A stretch of DNA of 64,000 nt from Augochlora pura (GCF_028453695.1 NC_135778.1:4908166-4972165); one strand, 5' to 3'; shown: positions 12,562 to 24,876, counted from the stretch's first letter. Notes: a model not told the origin generated them from the letters alone. Numbers and translations are program-made.

Positions 12562-14305
12562 GTCAGTGGAAAATTCTAATTAAATCTGCTAATGCCGCTT
12601 GGAAACCGCTCCGCGGAGGACAACGATTCACCGTGACCGTAGCGGAAACCGCAGAGTCATCATTCGCGACCGCAGATGCGCGGCCAGATTAATTTAATTT
12701 GTCCCCGGACCTGAGAGACTAGACCCTCTCCGTCCTGCCTCGCCCGGGATAGAATAATTGAAAAGTTGTTCGTCTCAACGAGACGACGGGCTGGGACCTT
12801 TTCAGACGTGGGAAGACCGGGCAGGTGGAACGCTGACAGGTGGACTTCGTTCTGTTGGCTAAAATGTAAGAGACGGGTGGTCTGCAATTCTCTCGAATTG
12901 TTAAATTAATACGAGCCTTTGGTTTTCCGGTTTCGGATGGAATATTGTATGAATGCACTCTAGTACAGTATTACAATCGTCTAATTACTAAGCTCCTGGC
13001 GATTACATTAATGATTGTCCATTCTTTAAACGTATCGCTAACAGTACATTTTCTAACAGTAATTTAAATTGAACCCAGAGAAATAAGAAGCTAAGTAATT
13101 TGCGTCTTTCCGGAATTATTCTGCTCATTTCGAAGCTAACAAGGATTCATCCCTTGTACTGTGATTCCTTTCCCAGCTCAGTTGTTGAGTACCTGTTCAT
13201 ACTCAATTCCCGTTCGGAAATGGAATTCATACATTTTCAGAATTTTATATTTCAGCCAAATTATTAATTTTATCAAATCCAGCAAGACGAGTGTATTGTC
13301 AATTTTCTTCAGTTTTTGCTTATCAATCTGCAGCAATTCAAAGCAAATGTAACATCAACCCACACTGAACGCGAAACGAATCGTCTACGCTGTTCCTAAT
13401 TACGCCTCATACTAAATCCAGCATCCTCTAAAAATCGAACCACAGATTACCTGCCCAAAAGGAACGATCGAAAGCGACGACAGCACGTGTAGCCAGGTTG
13501 TACATAAAAGGTTAATAACGCAACAGAGGTCCGAGTAATAGCGCGCGCAATATTCCCGCGAAGCAAGCGCGAGCGTTTCCACTCCCCTAATCGCGAGAGG
13601 CTGCGCAGCAACGAGGAATATCGGAATGACGCCGGTCCACGTCGACCATCCCTTTCTTCGTCGTTTCCTCTGGTGGAACATCAAAAGAATGGAATCTCAT
13701 TGTAGCACAAATCGTCGTACTTTCCTCGAGCATCGATCAGCCAGATTGTTTCTCATCGACCGGCCGTAACCGCCGAGTCACTGTCCGACGCTCGCGCCGC
13801 GTCCCTGTGCGCGCGCGCGCGTGTACACACGCGGAGAGCGTCCGGGGGCCTTTAATGCCAATTCATTCAATGAAATTATAAAACAGCACACGGGGCCTAG
13901 CCTTTTGATTCCGTTCGACGCCTGCTGCACGCGCGTACACGCAATCGTGCTACACGCAGAATAACCGACGTATTGTACAATTTTCTCCGCGGTAAGAATT
14001 CGCCGCGGGGCGCAGCCACGATTTTTACGGGGGGCCCCCCTCCCCCCGACTTCTCGATCGCTTCCTTCGATGACGTTCGATGACGTTCGATTCCGACGTG
14101 TACGGTTTAATTTGTCGTGTTCGAGGATGTACGGACGCTGCGGGGAAAAAGCGCGTCTCTCGGCGCTTCACCTCTGGCTTTTACCATTTTCTGCGACGCG
14201 CGCATTCGACCGAGGATTGGATCTTTTTAAATTTATCGGGGCAGCGACGTGAGCTTTGCTTATTGGTTCGACAGGTGTAGAAAATTTTTGAATTTTTGTT
14301 AATTA

Positions 14306-14517
14306 TTGGGTTGATCGGAAAGTAATTTCGTTTTTTCCCAAGAAAAGACTTAATTTTTTCACAGCCAACTTCACGCTTAAGCTGCATAATCATTATATAT
14401 TGTTTGCTCTTGTTTGCGAAAAATTTTGTTCGATTCTTTGCAATAGTTTTTGTTTAGTAATCTATTGCGTTTCATTTCCACCAAGAAAAAAACGAAACGA
14501 CTTTCCGAACGACCTAA
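14306..14517. mobile_element. Mariner-type MITE
   Basis: The ends TTGGGTTGATCGGAAAGT and, on the opposite strand, TTAGGTCGTTCGGAAAGT form an inverted repeat of about 28 bp flanked by TA on both sides, over 212 bp. TTRGGT-type ends with a TA target are characteristic of mariner-family transposons. No transposase motif remains. Confidence 0.7.
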
Positions 14518-15356
14518 TAGATTGATTTCCGTGCTGCAGTTATTTTTATGGTGTATTCTTGAGAAAACGATGTTTACGATCGTCACGATATACGTTGACG
14601 AATTAATGCGTCAACTGTATTTGTTTAAAATTGTGACTGACGGCATCTTTATTGACAGCTATAAAAATATGAAAGCAATAAGACGCTACGAGCAACACAA
14701 ATTTGTCCACCTCGAGAACACGATTGAATCCGCCGCGTGGCCCAGCGTCGGGCAATCGGCAAAGAGGGTTGGAAGCTGACCTTGGGGACACCGATAAATC
14801 TGCGGCCAAATGATAATCTCCGTTCGTTATTACGCAAGACCGTTCGGGAATCGACTTCCTCGGTTGTCCGGGCTCTGTGTGCGCGTGTACGTGCGCGTGC
14901 GTGCGTGCGTGCTCGTTCGCCCTTCGCCCTTTTCCACGGGGTCTTCATAACCAGCTCGTATAAACGGCGTAGGAAACCGCCCCCCTCGTTTCAGATAGGT
15001 ATCGACGCTCCTTTCATAGTCCTCGGGATGAAACCACTCACGGCTAGGATGATTTAACGCGTCGGTACGCCGGTGCCCCCGCGAACGTCCGGTCATCACG
15101 ACCATAGTAAGACGCCAGCTCCCTTGCGCCGGTTGTAAGTGTCCACGACTGGTATGCGGCCAGTATGTACGTCCGGGATATATGGTTGTCTTCATGCTCG
15201 TCCTTCGTATAAGGCCCCTACGGCTGATGCTGGGGCTCTCGCCGGGGCCCACGGGGCAGAGGGATCTGTTCCGCGGGGCCCCGTGGACGCGAAATACCGA
15301 TGTAGCCGTGCAGAGTTCGTCGGACCCCCGTCACCGGACAGAGAAAGTCTGCGCGA

Positions 15357-15459
15357 TAGAGGGCGTGAGAGAGAGAAAGAGAGGGAGGGAAAGAAAGAGA
15401 GGGAGGGAAAGAGAGTGCGAGAGAGAGACAGAGAAAAAGGGAGTGCGAGAGAGAGAGGG
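15357..15459. repeat. GA/GGGA purine-rich repeat
   Basis: Compound tract of GAGA, GGGA and AAGA units with a duplicated AGAGAGGGAGGGAAAG segment. A second GA tract lies at 15706-15728. Confidence 0.9.
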
Positions 15460-16452
15460 ACGGGGCCGGCAGGGTTGTTGGGCCCTGAATTTACGGCGGG
15501 GACCGCGATAACCTCGATAGCCCGACACGGGTATATTGCCGCCCCGGAGACGGCCAACTGTCTATCGACCGGGGCCCGTGTTTCTGCTCCGCTGACTTTC
15601 AGCGTGCATCCTGGAATTTCGGGGACACTTCTCTTTCGTGACGATGAAAGTGACGCCTCGACACGCCTTCTTCTCTCTCATTCTCTTTATCTTTCTCTTA
15701 CCAAGCGAGAGAGAGAGAGAGGGGGAGAGCACGAGACTCGGCAGTTTGATCGACAACCGTTCCAGATCGATAACGGCTCACGACGGATCGATTTCAGTGA
15801 GAATCGATTGCATCGGTGCGACGTGACCTCAAAGGGTCCCCGAGGAGATGTGGGGTGCTAGATTGTGGTTTTCATTCGGAATTATATGGCGTTTGGAGCG
15901 ATCGTATTAAAATGTTTGTTGCAATATGCAGGTAATGATTATATTTGTGGACTGGATAAATTATTGCGAAAATGTATAGAGCGAATGGAAAATAACGGAA
16001 TTGTTTTTTAATCGGTTTGAAGTTGCTATCGCGTTGCTGTCAAATCTGTAAAGATGATGTTTTATCGATTTTATATAGTATGGGCAGACTTCGATAAAAC
16101 GAATACTGATGTTTCAAAAATAAATAATTTATTAGGAATAATAGAATTAAATTTATTTAATAATAGAAATTTATTTACTTAATAGTTAATGATAGAAATC
16201 CAGTGAGCCAGATCATACTTTTTAATACTATGGTTTTCATACCGCTGGGGTTAATTTAAACGCACATGGTTCGCAGAAGGATAATACCGATGAACGATAC
16301 CACTGAATTTTCCTCTGACAGTTTTATCACAATATTTGCTTGTATGAAGAAATTGAGTCCATCATTCCCCGCAGTCTTTACAATTTCAGCAATCTGAAAA
16401 GAAAACACATGAAACCAATTATCTTTACCAGAACGGTAATCCTAGTGTTAAT

Positions 16453-16690
16453 TTAACCCTCTTAGTACCGGCCAAAAGAGTCCATGAGCGAAATGTTTAA
16501 AACTCGTTTGACGAAGTTTGATAAAGTTTCGGAAAGAAATTCCTAGAATTTTGAAAAGCCCGATAAATAACAAATACAAAAAGGGGAAGAAATAAGAAAT
16601 GAAATTGTTGTTTAATAAAAATATTAAGAAAACTATCCTTTTATCAATAGCCAACAACGATATAACGTTGTTCGGTACTAAGAGGGTTAA
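16453..16690 (+). mobile_element. Family C piggyBac-like MITE, copy 1
   Basis: TTAACCCTCTTAGTACCG at the left and CGGTACTAAGAGGGTTAA at the right form a perfect 18-bp inverted repeat with TTAA, 238 bp. The right half contains the small palindrome ACAACGATATAACGTTGT. Confidence 0.88.
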
Positions 16691-17160
16691 TTACCGAAAA
16701 TGGATTAAACAGTTGACACAATTTACAGACAATGGGTCCAAAATGTCCCAATAACCGCAGTCGAAGTTTCAACACTAAAATTCTCGTTTTCACCCTAACC
16801 TAAAATAAAAATAACCCGACGCACACGTGTTAAAATTCAGTACCACCAATTTTCCAGACTCCCATAAAAACCTCCACTTCGCAACCTCAATTACAGCGAC
16901 ACTTCTATCGGGCGAGAGACCCGAGAAAAAAATCGGGCATAAAATGTAACGCGTCCCTCCACGGTGTCGTAGCTCGCATATTACGCGACCGAACGCAGAG
17001 CCGCGCGAATAAAAGCGGCGAACGGACACGGTCGGATCAAAACGAGCCCGGGCCCGGCATTAAAACGAGAAAAATGTCCGGCTTGACGCGGATGCGCTCT
17101 CTCGCACGATTGTTGCATAAACAATGACCGGCGCGGCGCGGTCGCAGCCGGCTGTCCGGG

Positions 17161-17197
17161 GATCGGCTGCATCGGCTGCATCGGCTGCATCGGTTGC
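17161..17197. repeat. 9-bp tandem repeat
   Basis: Four copies of ATCGGCTGC, the last with one change (GGTTGC). Confidence 0.9.
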
Positions 17198-17501
17198 GGG
17201 GCCCCGCGCGTAGGCATCGCGCGTCTCTCGCGTGCCGCTCTATAAACCAGCGGAATATCGTACAATCGGAGGCGGACGTCTCGGTATGTATGCACGTCAA
17301 TGCAACGTACGACGCCGGAGGGTGCTATAGCTGTCAAGCGGTCGTATGCCTCAGTCACGCGTATGCGTGGCTATCTATTCCTCGGAGGGGATCGCGCGGG
17401 ACCCGGTCCCGAAAAAGAAAAAACCGCGGAGAGAGCGAGCAGTAAGTAACGACGTATTCTCACGCGTTTATTCACGAGCCACGACGACTGCTCGCTCGCT
17501 T

Positions 17502-17543
17502 CGGATAGGGGATATAGGATAGGGATAGGGATAGGGATAGGAG
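17502..17543. repeat. 6-bp tandem repeat (GATAGG)n
   Basis: About six copies, the first two interrupted. It differs from the canonical insect telomere unit TTAGG. Confidence 0.9.
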
Positions 17544-19650
17544 AGTCCGTGGCGGAGAGGAGTCCGTTTGTGCGCGCAGGTGCGAGGCCCTCGCGGCGCG
17601 CCCCGTTCGTGTTCCCCGAGACGCGGGCAAAACCGTGTTCGCGGTGTTACGAGTCGGGTGGCTCGCCAGATAGCCGGATCCGGAGCGTTAATGTATTCGT
17701 TAGGCTGCCGATACATTTCACCCGGCCGACTTACGCATCTTCGGCTTTCCCTTCCCGCGACTTTACCGCCGCCACTCTTGCTTTTAATGAAACTCTCGAT
17801 TTTTTAGTCTTGCATTTTATGCGACGAAATAATCGGAACCGATCCGGGGACTGCCGATCTTCGGATCTGGCGTCGGTAACCTTTCTTAGCCGTGGATTAA
17901 AATCGACCGAAATACGATCGTTGAGAAGAGGTTTCGGGTCAGCGGTGGTTTCATTTTAAAACGGACTTTTAACGAATAATAAGATAAATTTCTTTAAGAA
18001 AATAATTTAAAGTTTTTTAACTTTCAACATAGAAATCCAATATTGTCAAATTGTTGAATGAGATATTTTTGGTACGCGCGTCAGAAAAGATCACGAACGT
18101 CCAGACGTCCTTTAATGAAATCCTAGAATGATGCTAGACGATTGGCGCGGCTATCGAGTGACCAACAGCGGGATATCAATTTTTCGAGGTTGTCGAATGT
18201 GATCCCGCCCTGAAACTCTCTCTCGTCCGCTTTCCTCCAGGCTCCGAGCTAAATATAGCAAAGGCTCGGATATAAATAGAATAACCCCGCGGGCCAAGAT
18301 GGCCGGGGTCAGCTCGAGAGAGCCGCGTCTCCTCCTCGCTTCTTTTCTCCTCTTTTCTTTTCTTCCTCCCATTCTCTCGCTCGGCCGGCCCCCTCGTCCT
18401 CTTCTTTTTCCTCCTCGCCTTCGTTCCCAGCTCCTGATTTTTCTTTTCGCTCGTTTTACGCTCGACCCGCCAGAATTTACCTGTCCCGGGCCCCCGGCGT
18501 CTCGCCGGTGGCTTCGACGCGACGCGCCGCGGCGAGTCAACCCCGTTTTCCCATTGGCCGACCTCCGCGCCAGCCATTCGGACCGATAAGAGGTCACCGA
18601 CACCGAGCCCTTCGCCTTTGACGTCGCGAGATCGTTACGGGTTTCGGTTGTCCGGCTGTCGTCCCGTTTTATTGCCACCTGGGGGACACGGCTCTTACGT
18701 AAAACGAAGACTTTGCGACCCCGGGCACTAAAATTTCGTTCCTGATCCCGTTGCCGCTTCCTGGACAAGATTTGCGGCCGCAATCTTCGCTGTGAAAGTG
18801 GCAACGGGCGACGGAACTCTTGCCGGTGTCTTGTCGAGTCCCGGAGGTGGAGAGCCGGAGCGAGAGCGTGTTCTCTTAAACGCTTTGACGTCCCCGTCTT
18901 CGATTTTTAGGGCTTTGAAACACCGTGGCGGCGGTGTCGTGTTTATCGCACTCGATATTCTTGTCCCGGGAATCTTGAAGAGGGATATGCATTTTAAACA
19001 ATACGGAGAATCTAGCATTATCGATGACACTGTAGCCGCGCGTCAACTAGGCTATTGAAGACGATTAGTTTAGGGCGACCGACTGATACACATTTCCTTT
19101 GTTTCCGAAACATAATTAACTTTATATCGAATAAGAATTTATATTCATCACAAATAGGCAATATTTTATTCAGCGGTCTTATTTTTTAATAAAAATATAC
19201 GTCTGTCGATAGTCGTCGCCATCTCCACAACCCTGTACAGACACTGAATGATCGCGACGCAAACGTTAACATCGTTGCCAGTATCATCATCAAGCAGAGA
19301 AGACGATCCAAAAGAAGGATCACCTTTGATGAAAAGGTATCTACGAGGGAGAAGTCGAATCAAGGGGCACCCATTGCCTACGTGTCTCCCGTGTTCGAAG
19401 ATGACTACGAACATGCCCGGCGTTGGTTCGCGCGTCGGTCGTAGGTGTCGGCGGTTCGAAAAGCCACAATGTCGCGACCGGTCGACCGTTTTCCCGTGCG
19501 TCTCCCTCTAATCAACCCGGTCCGCGTCCCGACGGTTTTTGCTTGAGATTAAATGCTGCCTCTAACGACCTAGTACCTTTATACGGGGATGGTACTCGCG
19601 GAATATCCTGCGTTTATCATTCTGTACGAGAGGTGGAGGTCGTAGGATCG

Positions 19651-19826
19651 AAGGAAGGGAAGAAGAAGAAGAAGACGACGACGAAGAAGAAGAAGAAGAA
19701 GAAGAAGAAGAAGAAGAAGAAGAAGAAGAAGGAGAAGAAGAAGAGGAAGGTAAAGAGAGGAGAGTAGGAGGAGAAGAAGATGAAGAAGAAGAAGGAGAAG
19801 AAGAAGATGAAGAAAATGAGGAAGGC
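19651..19826. repeat. (GAA)n-type long purine tract
   Basis: About 175 bases almost entirely of A and G on the + strand: GAA repeats, a short GAC patch, then GAA/GAG/ATGAAG. Long purine:pyrimidine mirror tracts of this kind can form triplex DNA and are length-unstable. The Lys- or Ser-rich open frames across it are artefacts. Confidence 0.95.
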
Positions 19827-19966
19827 GGCTCGAGGCCCCATTCGACCCTGACCAGGGCCGTATCGGCGGGATTAATGGCAGTGACATCCCGCTCGTGGCC
19901 AGATGAGATTCTCTGGCTCGACCGCGGCGCGGGGTACAGCGAGCAGACGAGGAGGAGAGCGACTCT

Positions 19967-20003
19967 CTTTCTCTCTCCCTCCGCTTCTCTCTTAAAAGAG
20001 AGA

Positions 20004-20036
<33 letters not shown>
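19967..20036. repeat. Inverted CT/GA microsatellite hairpin
   Basis: A CT tract meets a GA tract through CTTCTCTCTTAAAAGAGAGAAG (19982-20003 region), a perfect inverted repeat, and continues as (GA)n. Confidence 0.85.
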
Positions 20037-20039
<3 letters not shown>

Positions 20040-20204
20040 ACGAGATGTCCAGAAGAAGAAGAAGAAGAAGTCGACGACGAAGCGGAGGAGGTGGAGGGCA
20101 CCCGATGCGAGTCGAGTGCGTTGACCTTAGGATTCGATTCGCGTCCTTGAGGATACCAAGATGGCGGGTTTATGCAACCGGCCACAATGGTATCTGCAGA
20201 GGCT

Positions 20205-20224
20205 GCAGCGTCTCTCTCTCTCTG

Positions 20225-20261
<37 letters not shown>
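20205..20261. repeat. (CT)n microsatellite
   Basis: CT tract with one GCTT interruption, third member of the 19.65-20.26 kb low-complexity cluster. Confidence 0.95.
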
Positions 20262-20263
<2 letters not shown>

Positions 20264-21057
20264 GCGTTCTATTTGACGCACGACGATTCGACGCGCTTGC
20301 ATTCTCGAGGGATTCTCGTCCGCTCGCTTGCTCGCGCGCGCTCGAGGCACGGTGCGCTGGCACGCACAGGCGGACAAGCGTGTAGATACGCGCGCGGCGG
20401 CACCGACATGAGCTTAAGACGCGCCGTTAAAGCCAGTCAGTCCAGTTTCCATCGCCGCAGCCTGCACCGACGAGCCAGGAATACACCGTCGTCGATTCGA
20501 AAGGAAATCAAATCCGAGGAAAGGCCAACGAACGGCCTGCGCGCGCCCGGACACCGATGCCCGGCCCCGACACTCTTCGCGCCAGCTTTCGCGCCGCCCG
20601 CGAATTCGGCCGCGACGGTCCACCATTTTATGGGTCCTCGAGCCGCGAAAGCCTCGAAAGCGACGTCATACGCGTTCTACGCTTTTTATCTAGGTCCGCT
20701 CTATTGGATCCTATACGTTGATATCGCTGTTTTGAGAGGAGCACGGTGCTAGGCTGCACACTTTGGATTTTCGATGGACGTTCACTTCAATGTCCAGATT
20801 TTATATATTTTTCTGCAAAGAAATTTCAGTACATTCATGGTGACAGAAATCCAGATCCGATGCTTTCTATCGCGTTCTCTAGGCTGATCAGGGAGTGCAA
20901 AGTGCTGTTTGTACACTTTGGATGTTCTCTATACTTTCTGCAAAAAGTATAATAATCTGTAAATGCTGTAAAGGTGGAATAGTATGAGAGGCTTCTTATT
21001 TTCGGCGCAGCAAGTTATACTACAAATGAGGAGATCAGTAATCCTTCACTGAAAGCA

Positions 21058-21135
21058 CTGAAAGCAAAGCAACAGATGCTCGACGTCTAATACAACATAG
21101 ATTATTGTACGTCGAGCACTTGCTTTCGCTTTAAG
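21058..21135. ncRNA. Candidate miRNA-precursor-like hairpin
   Basis: A 78-base sequence folds on itself. The arms CTGAAAGC-AAAGCAA and TTGCTTTCGCTTTAAG pair with one bulge, and the inner TGCTCGACGT / ACGTCGAGCA is a perfect 10-bp stem. The loop is about 22 bases. Size, arm length and small bulges fit an animal pre-miRNA. It could also be a relic of an inverted-repeat element. No known mature miRNA was recognised in it. Confidence 0.3.
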
Positions 21136-21700
21136 AGATTGTGAACACAAGGGTGGCAAAAGACTAAGAAATGTCTCTATATAATACCACGAAAACATGT
21201 CCCGACCATCGATCAACCGTCGCCCATTTCACGTCTTAGCGGATCTTCATTCAAAACGTTGCTAAATAACTGTTTCGACGAATCCAACCATTACCAGCCG
21301 CAAAATCATGAAAACGTTCGTTCCAAAGGGGGCGGCGTTTGCAAACTGTAAAAAGTCATCCTCGCCGGAGCCGGGCGGCTCCGCTGTACAAGACGGGCGA
21401 AAATGATCGACGTGGCCGTAGTTTGGACGGTCTGTACCTGGTCGTTGCGTGCGCCGGGGTCGCAATAAATTTTGCGCGGGCCTGTCCGTGCCGTAAAAGA
21501 GATTCGGGAACTGGAACTCAGGAAATTGGTACGTCAGTGTCATCGGGATATAAAAACTTGTTTCGTTGGCTAGCGAGCGCCGCGGCGGCACGTATATCGA
21601 GAAAAAGGCCGCGGGGATTCGATACTGACAATCGAACCACACGGGCGAGCCCCTTCGACCGTTCCCCGCGCACACTCGGACTCCTGGCTTCGTGTGTACA

Positions 21701-21741
21701 CCGACGACGACGGCGACGACGACGACGGCGACGACGACGGC
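21701..21741. repeat. (ACG)n trinucleotide repeat
   Basis: GAC/GGC trinucleotides, 13 units with regular GGC variants. Confidence 0.9.
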
Positions 21742-21772
21742 TTGAAGCGGAGTGCTCTCGGTGTGCGACCCT

Positions 21773-21819
21773 GTACCTTGTGTACCCCGTGCATAAGGAG
21801 CACCAGGTACACAAGGTAC
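21773..21819. repeat. Perfect 14-bp hairpin
   Basis: GTACCTTGTGTACC and GGTACACAAGGTAC are perfect inverted repeats separated by 19 bases, directly after an ACG/GAC trinucleotide repeat (21701-21741). Function is unknown. Confidence 0.55.
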
Positions 21820-21996
21820 CCGGGACACGCGCGCGCATACACGCGCACAGCAATATATACACAGAGAGAGGGAGAGAGAGGGAGGGAGAAACACGCGCGC
21901 GGAAGGTACACGTACACACGCGCGACGCGAGCCGGGATCCTTGATCCTACAGGAATGCAGTCTTGGCGGCCCACGCGGCCTCAAGTACCCCACTCT

Positions 21997-22068
21997 CTCC
22001 TTCTCTCTTCTTCTCTCCTTCTCTGTCTCTTTCTCTCCCTCTTTCTTTCTTTGTGTCTTTCTTTCTTT
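21997..22068. repeat. (CT/CTTT)n pyrimidine tract
   Basis: CTCT then CTTT repeats, all pyrimidine with few interruptions. Confidence 0.85.
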
Positions 22069-22494
22069 CTCGGTACGGGGCTGCCTTGTTCCTCTTCCCT
22101 TCTTCTTCGTTTTCACGAGATCTAATCCCCGCAGGGCCACGTCCGTAAAGCAAAGAGCGGTATTGGTCGAATGCACGCGCCTTCTCGTTGTTCTCCAACC
22201 TCGCGGACCTGCTGCGGGATTCTTCGATAAATGCGCGGCGGAGGCTTGGGGGCGATAGACCTTTTTAGGGTACACACCCCCGGCGAAACGTTCTCTGGTC
22301 GTCTTCTTTTTGAATTGTGCCACAGTGCGAACTGTTGCAGATCATTTTGGGGATGTCGAAATGAAACGTAAGGAACGACGTATGATTTGACACACCAAGT
22401 TGACATATACAGGAAGTGCTGCTAGCCTAGGCGGCAATACCTGTTGGTAGGGTGCACACCCCTCAAAGAAGAGCTTCCTAGCTTTTGTTTTAAA

Positions 22495-22740
22495 TTAACC
22501 CTTTACACTCGAAGCCATTTCAACTCGAAATCTGAAGTAATTTCTCTGGCTTACAGTATTTCCATTTTATATAACAAAGTGCATTTTATGCACGTGTAAT
22601 TGATTCCTGTCATTTATATCAACATAACATAACCTTAACAATGTTCGAAATGGAAACTTTGTTAGTATAAAGATTACTTTGCAACGGGATGGAATAATTC
22701 TATGGTGCCTCACAGTCACCACACGAGTGCAAAGGGTTAA
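22495..22740 (-). mobile_element. Family A MITE, copy 3 (reverse)
   Basis: TTAACCCTTTACACTCGAAG at the left and CGAGTGCAAAGGGTTAA at the right, with the GGTGACTG-side block at the right end showing reverse orientation. One base in the left repeat has changed (GCAC to ACAC). Confidence 0.85.
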
Positions 22741-24807
22741 AGTATATTAAATTCAAAGTATGTTGTATTAAATTTCAAATTAATTTAAATTAAATTCTTA
22801 CAGACAAGACGAGCTACTAACCTAATTGACAATAGCCATTTTTAGGGAATGCATCACCGAAGATATATCTTTAAAAAGTTTTCGTGTTTAAATTCGAGTA
22901 ATTAAAAAATAATTAGCATAATACTGTTCGAGTGACACCCCAAATACTTTTTAACATCGCATATCTTTTTAATTGAAATAAAACGGAAACCGTAAGAGAC
23001 ATTTCGGGATTCGCCGTTTCAACGCAATGCTTTACGGTGTTAATCAAGCAATTCAAAGGATCCGCGTGTCCGGATGACGCAGCGTCCGCGGGAACCGACA
23101 CCGCGCGTAAAAACAGATAACAAAGACACGCCGATGGTCCCCACCCTAAATCTCCCATCTCAAGCCGCTATCTCAAGTAAAACGCAGCAATTTATCAGAG
23201 AGATCTCGGCCTTAAAACGGCGAAGATCGCGCACGATAAATTGCTCGGGGATCAGATTTGGTGTATCAAAGGAAACCGAACCCGTGGCTGAGCTGGGTGG
23301 CGCGTTGGCTCCATCGAATCCCGAGGGGTCCTGCGTTTTCCGAGGAAAAATCGCGCGGGGTCTCCATTTCATATTTATGCACGCGTGCGTTAAAGGCGAC
23401 GCGGCGAATGCTAAAATCGTCTTCGCAGAAATGTGCAGCTCGCTGACGCGTTCACGAAATCTAAGCATAATCAGAATTTTCTCGACGAGTTGACGATATT
23501 TGATAATATTTAATTCTAATATAACCCTAGAAATTTTTATTAACTATTAGAAAATAATTATTATAGCCTTTCGTTTTTTTCTATTTAAAATTATGTCACT
23601 TTGGTGGTAATAAATTATTAGAAATATTTTTTCGCAATGATTTCAATCACGTTATGAACTGTCCTCTCAATTTCACTGTAACTTAAAAATATATTCCCCA
23701 ATTTTCATTCAATGTTAACCCTTTGCACTCGAGCGGCGACTCCGCGGCGCCATTAAAATTGTCGTAACACGTTTTAAAATTATTTTGATAGATGTCGCAA
23801 AAGCTTAGATTTAAAAAATTGTTGAAAGCGCAACTGTTATATGAGTCACGAGGCCCAATTTCATATGCATAGAATTAATTTTTTTATATAAAATATTAGC
23901 AGCTAGAAAAATTATTTCAGATTTGCAGTTGAAACGGCTTCGAGTGCAAAGGGTTAACATTATGTTATTAACTTATTCTATTACAGTTAAAGAGCTAGTA
24001 AAATTAATAGAATAAAACGAACGGCAATAGGAAGAGTCGGATAAATTTAAAAATAAGATCGAAGAGAGCGCGAGCAAATAGACGGGCGCGAGGATGGCCG
24101 GCGAAGGGGTCAAAAGGTCGCCGGCTGGTGGCAGGAGGTTGGAAAGGGTCCGCGAAAGCGACAGTGGTCCCTTGGCCGTTGATTTTTCTCCTCGGATTAT
24201 TAATTCCTGGCCGTTTAACGTCCGACGAAAGAGAGATACTCGGGTTTCATCTGGCAGCGCAGTGTTCTCCCGTGACGCGGGCCCCTCGCGTGATCGAACG
24301 AGCCCCGTCCCCCATAAATAAACTTTTCATACATCAGCCGAGGGTGAGGGCCCACGGAATAAAGCACACACAGAGATGAAATCATAGCCTGCGCGCCGCA
24401 GGATACGCGCTGACGGTGTCCGGTAGCCTCGCAGCGGTTTAATCGACGTCCAGCGAGAAACTTTTCCGGCGAGCGGCCTTTCTTTCTGCGAGCCGCAGTT
24501 AAACAACCGTGCCGAGAGAGACTCTCTCTCCCTCCCTCCCTTTCTCGTCATCTCGCTCTCTCACTTTCTTTGCGGAGGGAAGATCATCTTCGATCTTCAA
24601 GGTCGACTGCATGCGGCCCGAGGCCTTCACCGAGGAGGCGTCGATCCGGCCGCGCCGCGAATTCGTTCGACTGTTTCCTTCGTCCCGCAGCTGTTTCTCG
24701 GCGAGAGGGGAGCCCGGGCACCGCCACCTCCGAGAGAGCAGCCTGTTCGTCCACGCGAATCGTGTCAGCCACGATTATCGAACGATCTCGCGGATGATCG
24801 CGGCATC
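22741..24807. other. Upstream region of the CCDC96-like gene
   Basis: Contains family A copy 4 and a GC-rich block from 24060 to the start codon with TCTCTC-type tracts at about 24523-24560. This block is the likely promoter region, but no core promoter element is convincing. Confidence 0.35.
23715..23957 (+). mobile_element. Family A MITE, copy 4
   Basis: Both ends are intact with TTAA. The internal left block is GCGGCGACTCCGCGGCGCC, diverged at CpG sites from the other copies. It lies 850 bases upstream of the CCDC96-like start codon. Confidence 0.85.
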
Positions 24808-24876
24808 ATGGCCGAGGCGGAAGAGTTTCACCGGGGCGCGGAAGCGGAAGAGCTCAGGGAGGAAGTGATCGCAGAG
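24808..24876 (+). CDS. CCDC96: CCDC96-like gene, coding exon 1 (start codon)
   Basis: ATG at 24808 opens 23 codons beginning MAEAEEFHRGAEAEELREE and reaching a donor GAG|GTTGGT in phase 0. Without splicing the frame stops at 24883. The acidic, Ala/Glu-rich start resembles the rest of the N-terminal half. The start choice is an inference: it is the ATG in the frame that joins the next exon, and no longer upstream extension was found. A 5' untranslated exon could lie upstream in the GC-rich block. Confidence 0.6.

Larger units (their letters stand above)
12562..16452. other. Probable intron downstream of the 12079 exon
   Basis: Begins with the donor GTCAGT. Holds the mariner-type MITE, GA tracts and a (CG)n/CGTGTACACACG block near 13807-13830. 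No further exon recognised. Confidence 0.4.
16691..22494. other. Gene-free stretch rich in microsatellites
   Basis: Contains the 9-bp and GATAGG repeats, pyrimidine-rich 18300-18440, the 19.65-20.26 kb purine/pyrimidine cluster and the two hairpins near 21.1 and 21.8 kb. Large frames here (for example 21262-22323 on the - strand) translate simple repeats. Confidence 0.4.

Noticed and set aside
15139..15861. 240-codon + strand open frame
   Set aside because: Its centre is a GA/GGGA repeat giving Arg/Glu/Lys runs, and its flanks show no recognisable protein.
17502..17543. GATAGG repeats as an interstitial telomere
   Set aside because: The insect telomere unit is TTAGG. GATAGG differs and the array is short.
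19562..20377. 271-codon antisense Ser-rich open frame
   Set aside because: It is mostly the translation of the GAA and CT tracts. Both strands and several frames are open for the same reason.
21262..22323. 353-codon antisense open frame
   Set aside because: It crosses CT, ACG and GA simple repeats, which give Arg/Glu, Val and Ser/Leu runs. It has no splice logic and no recognisable domain.
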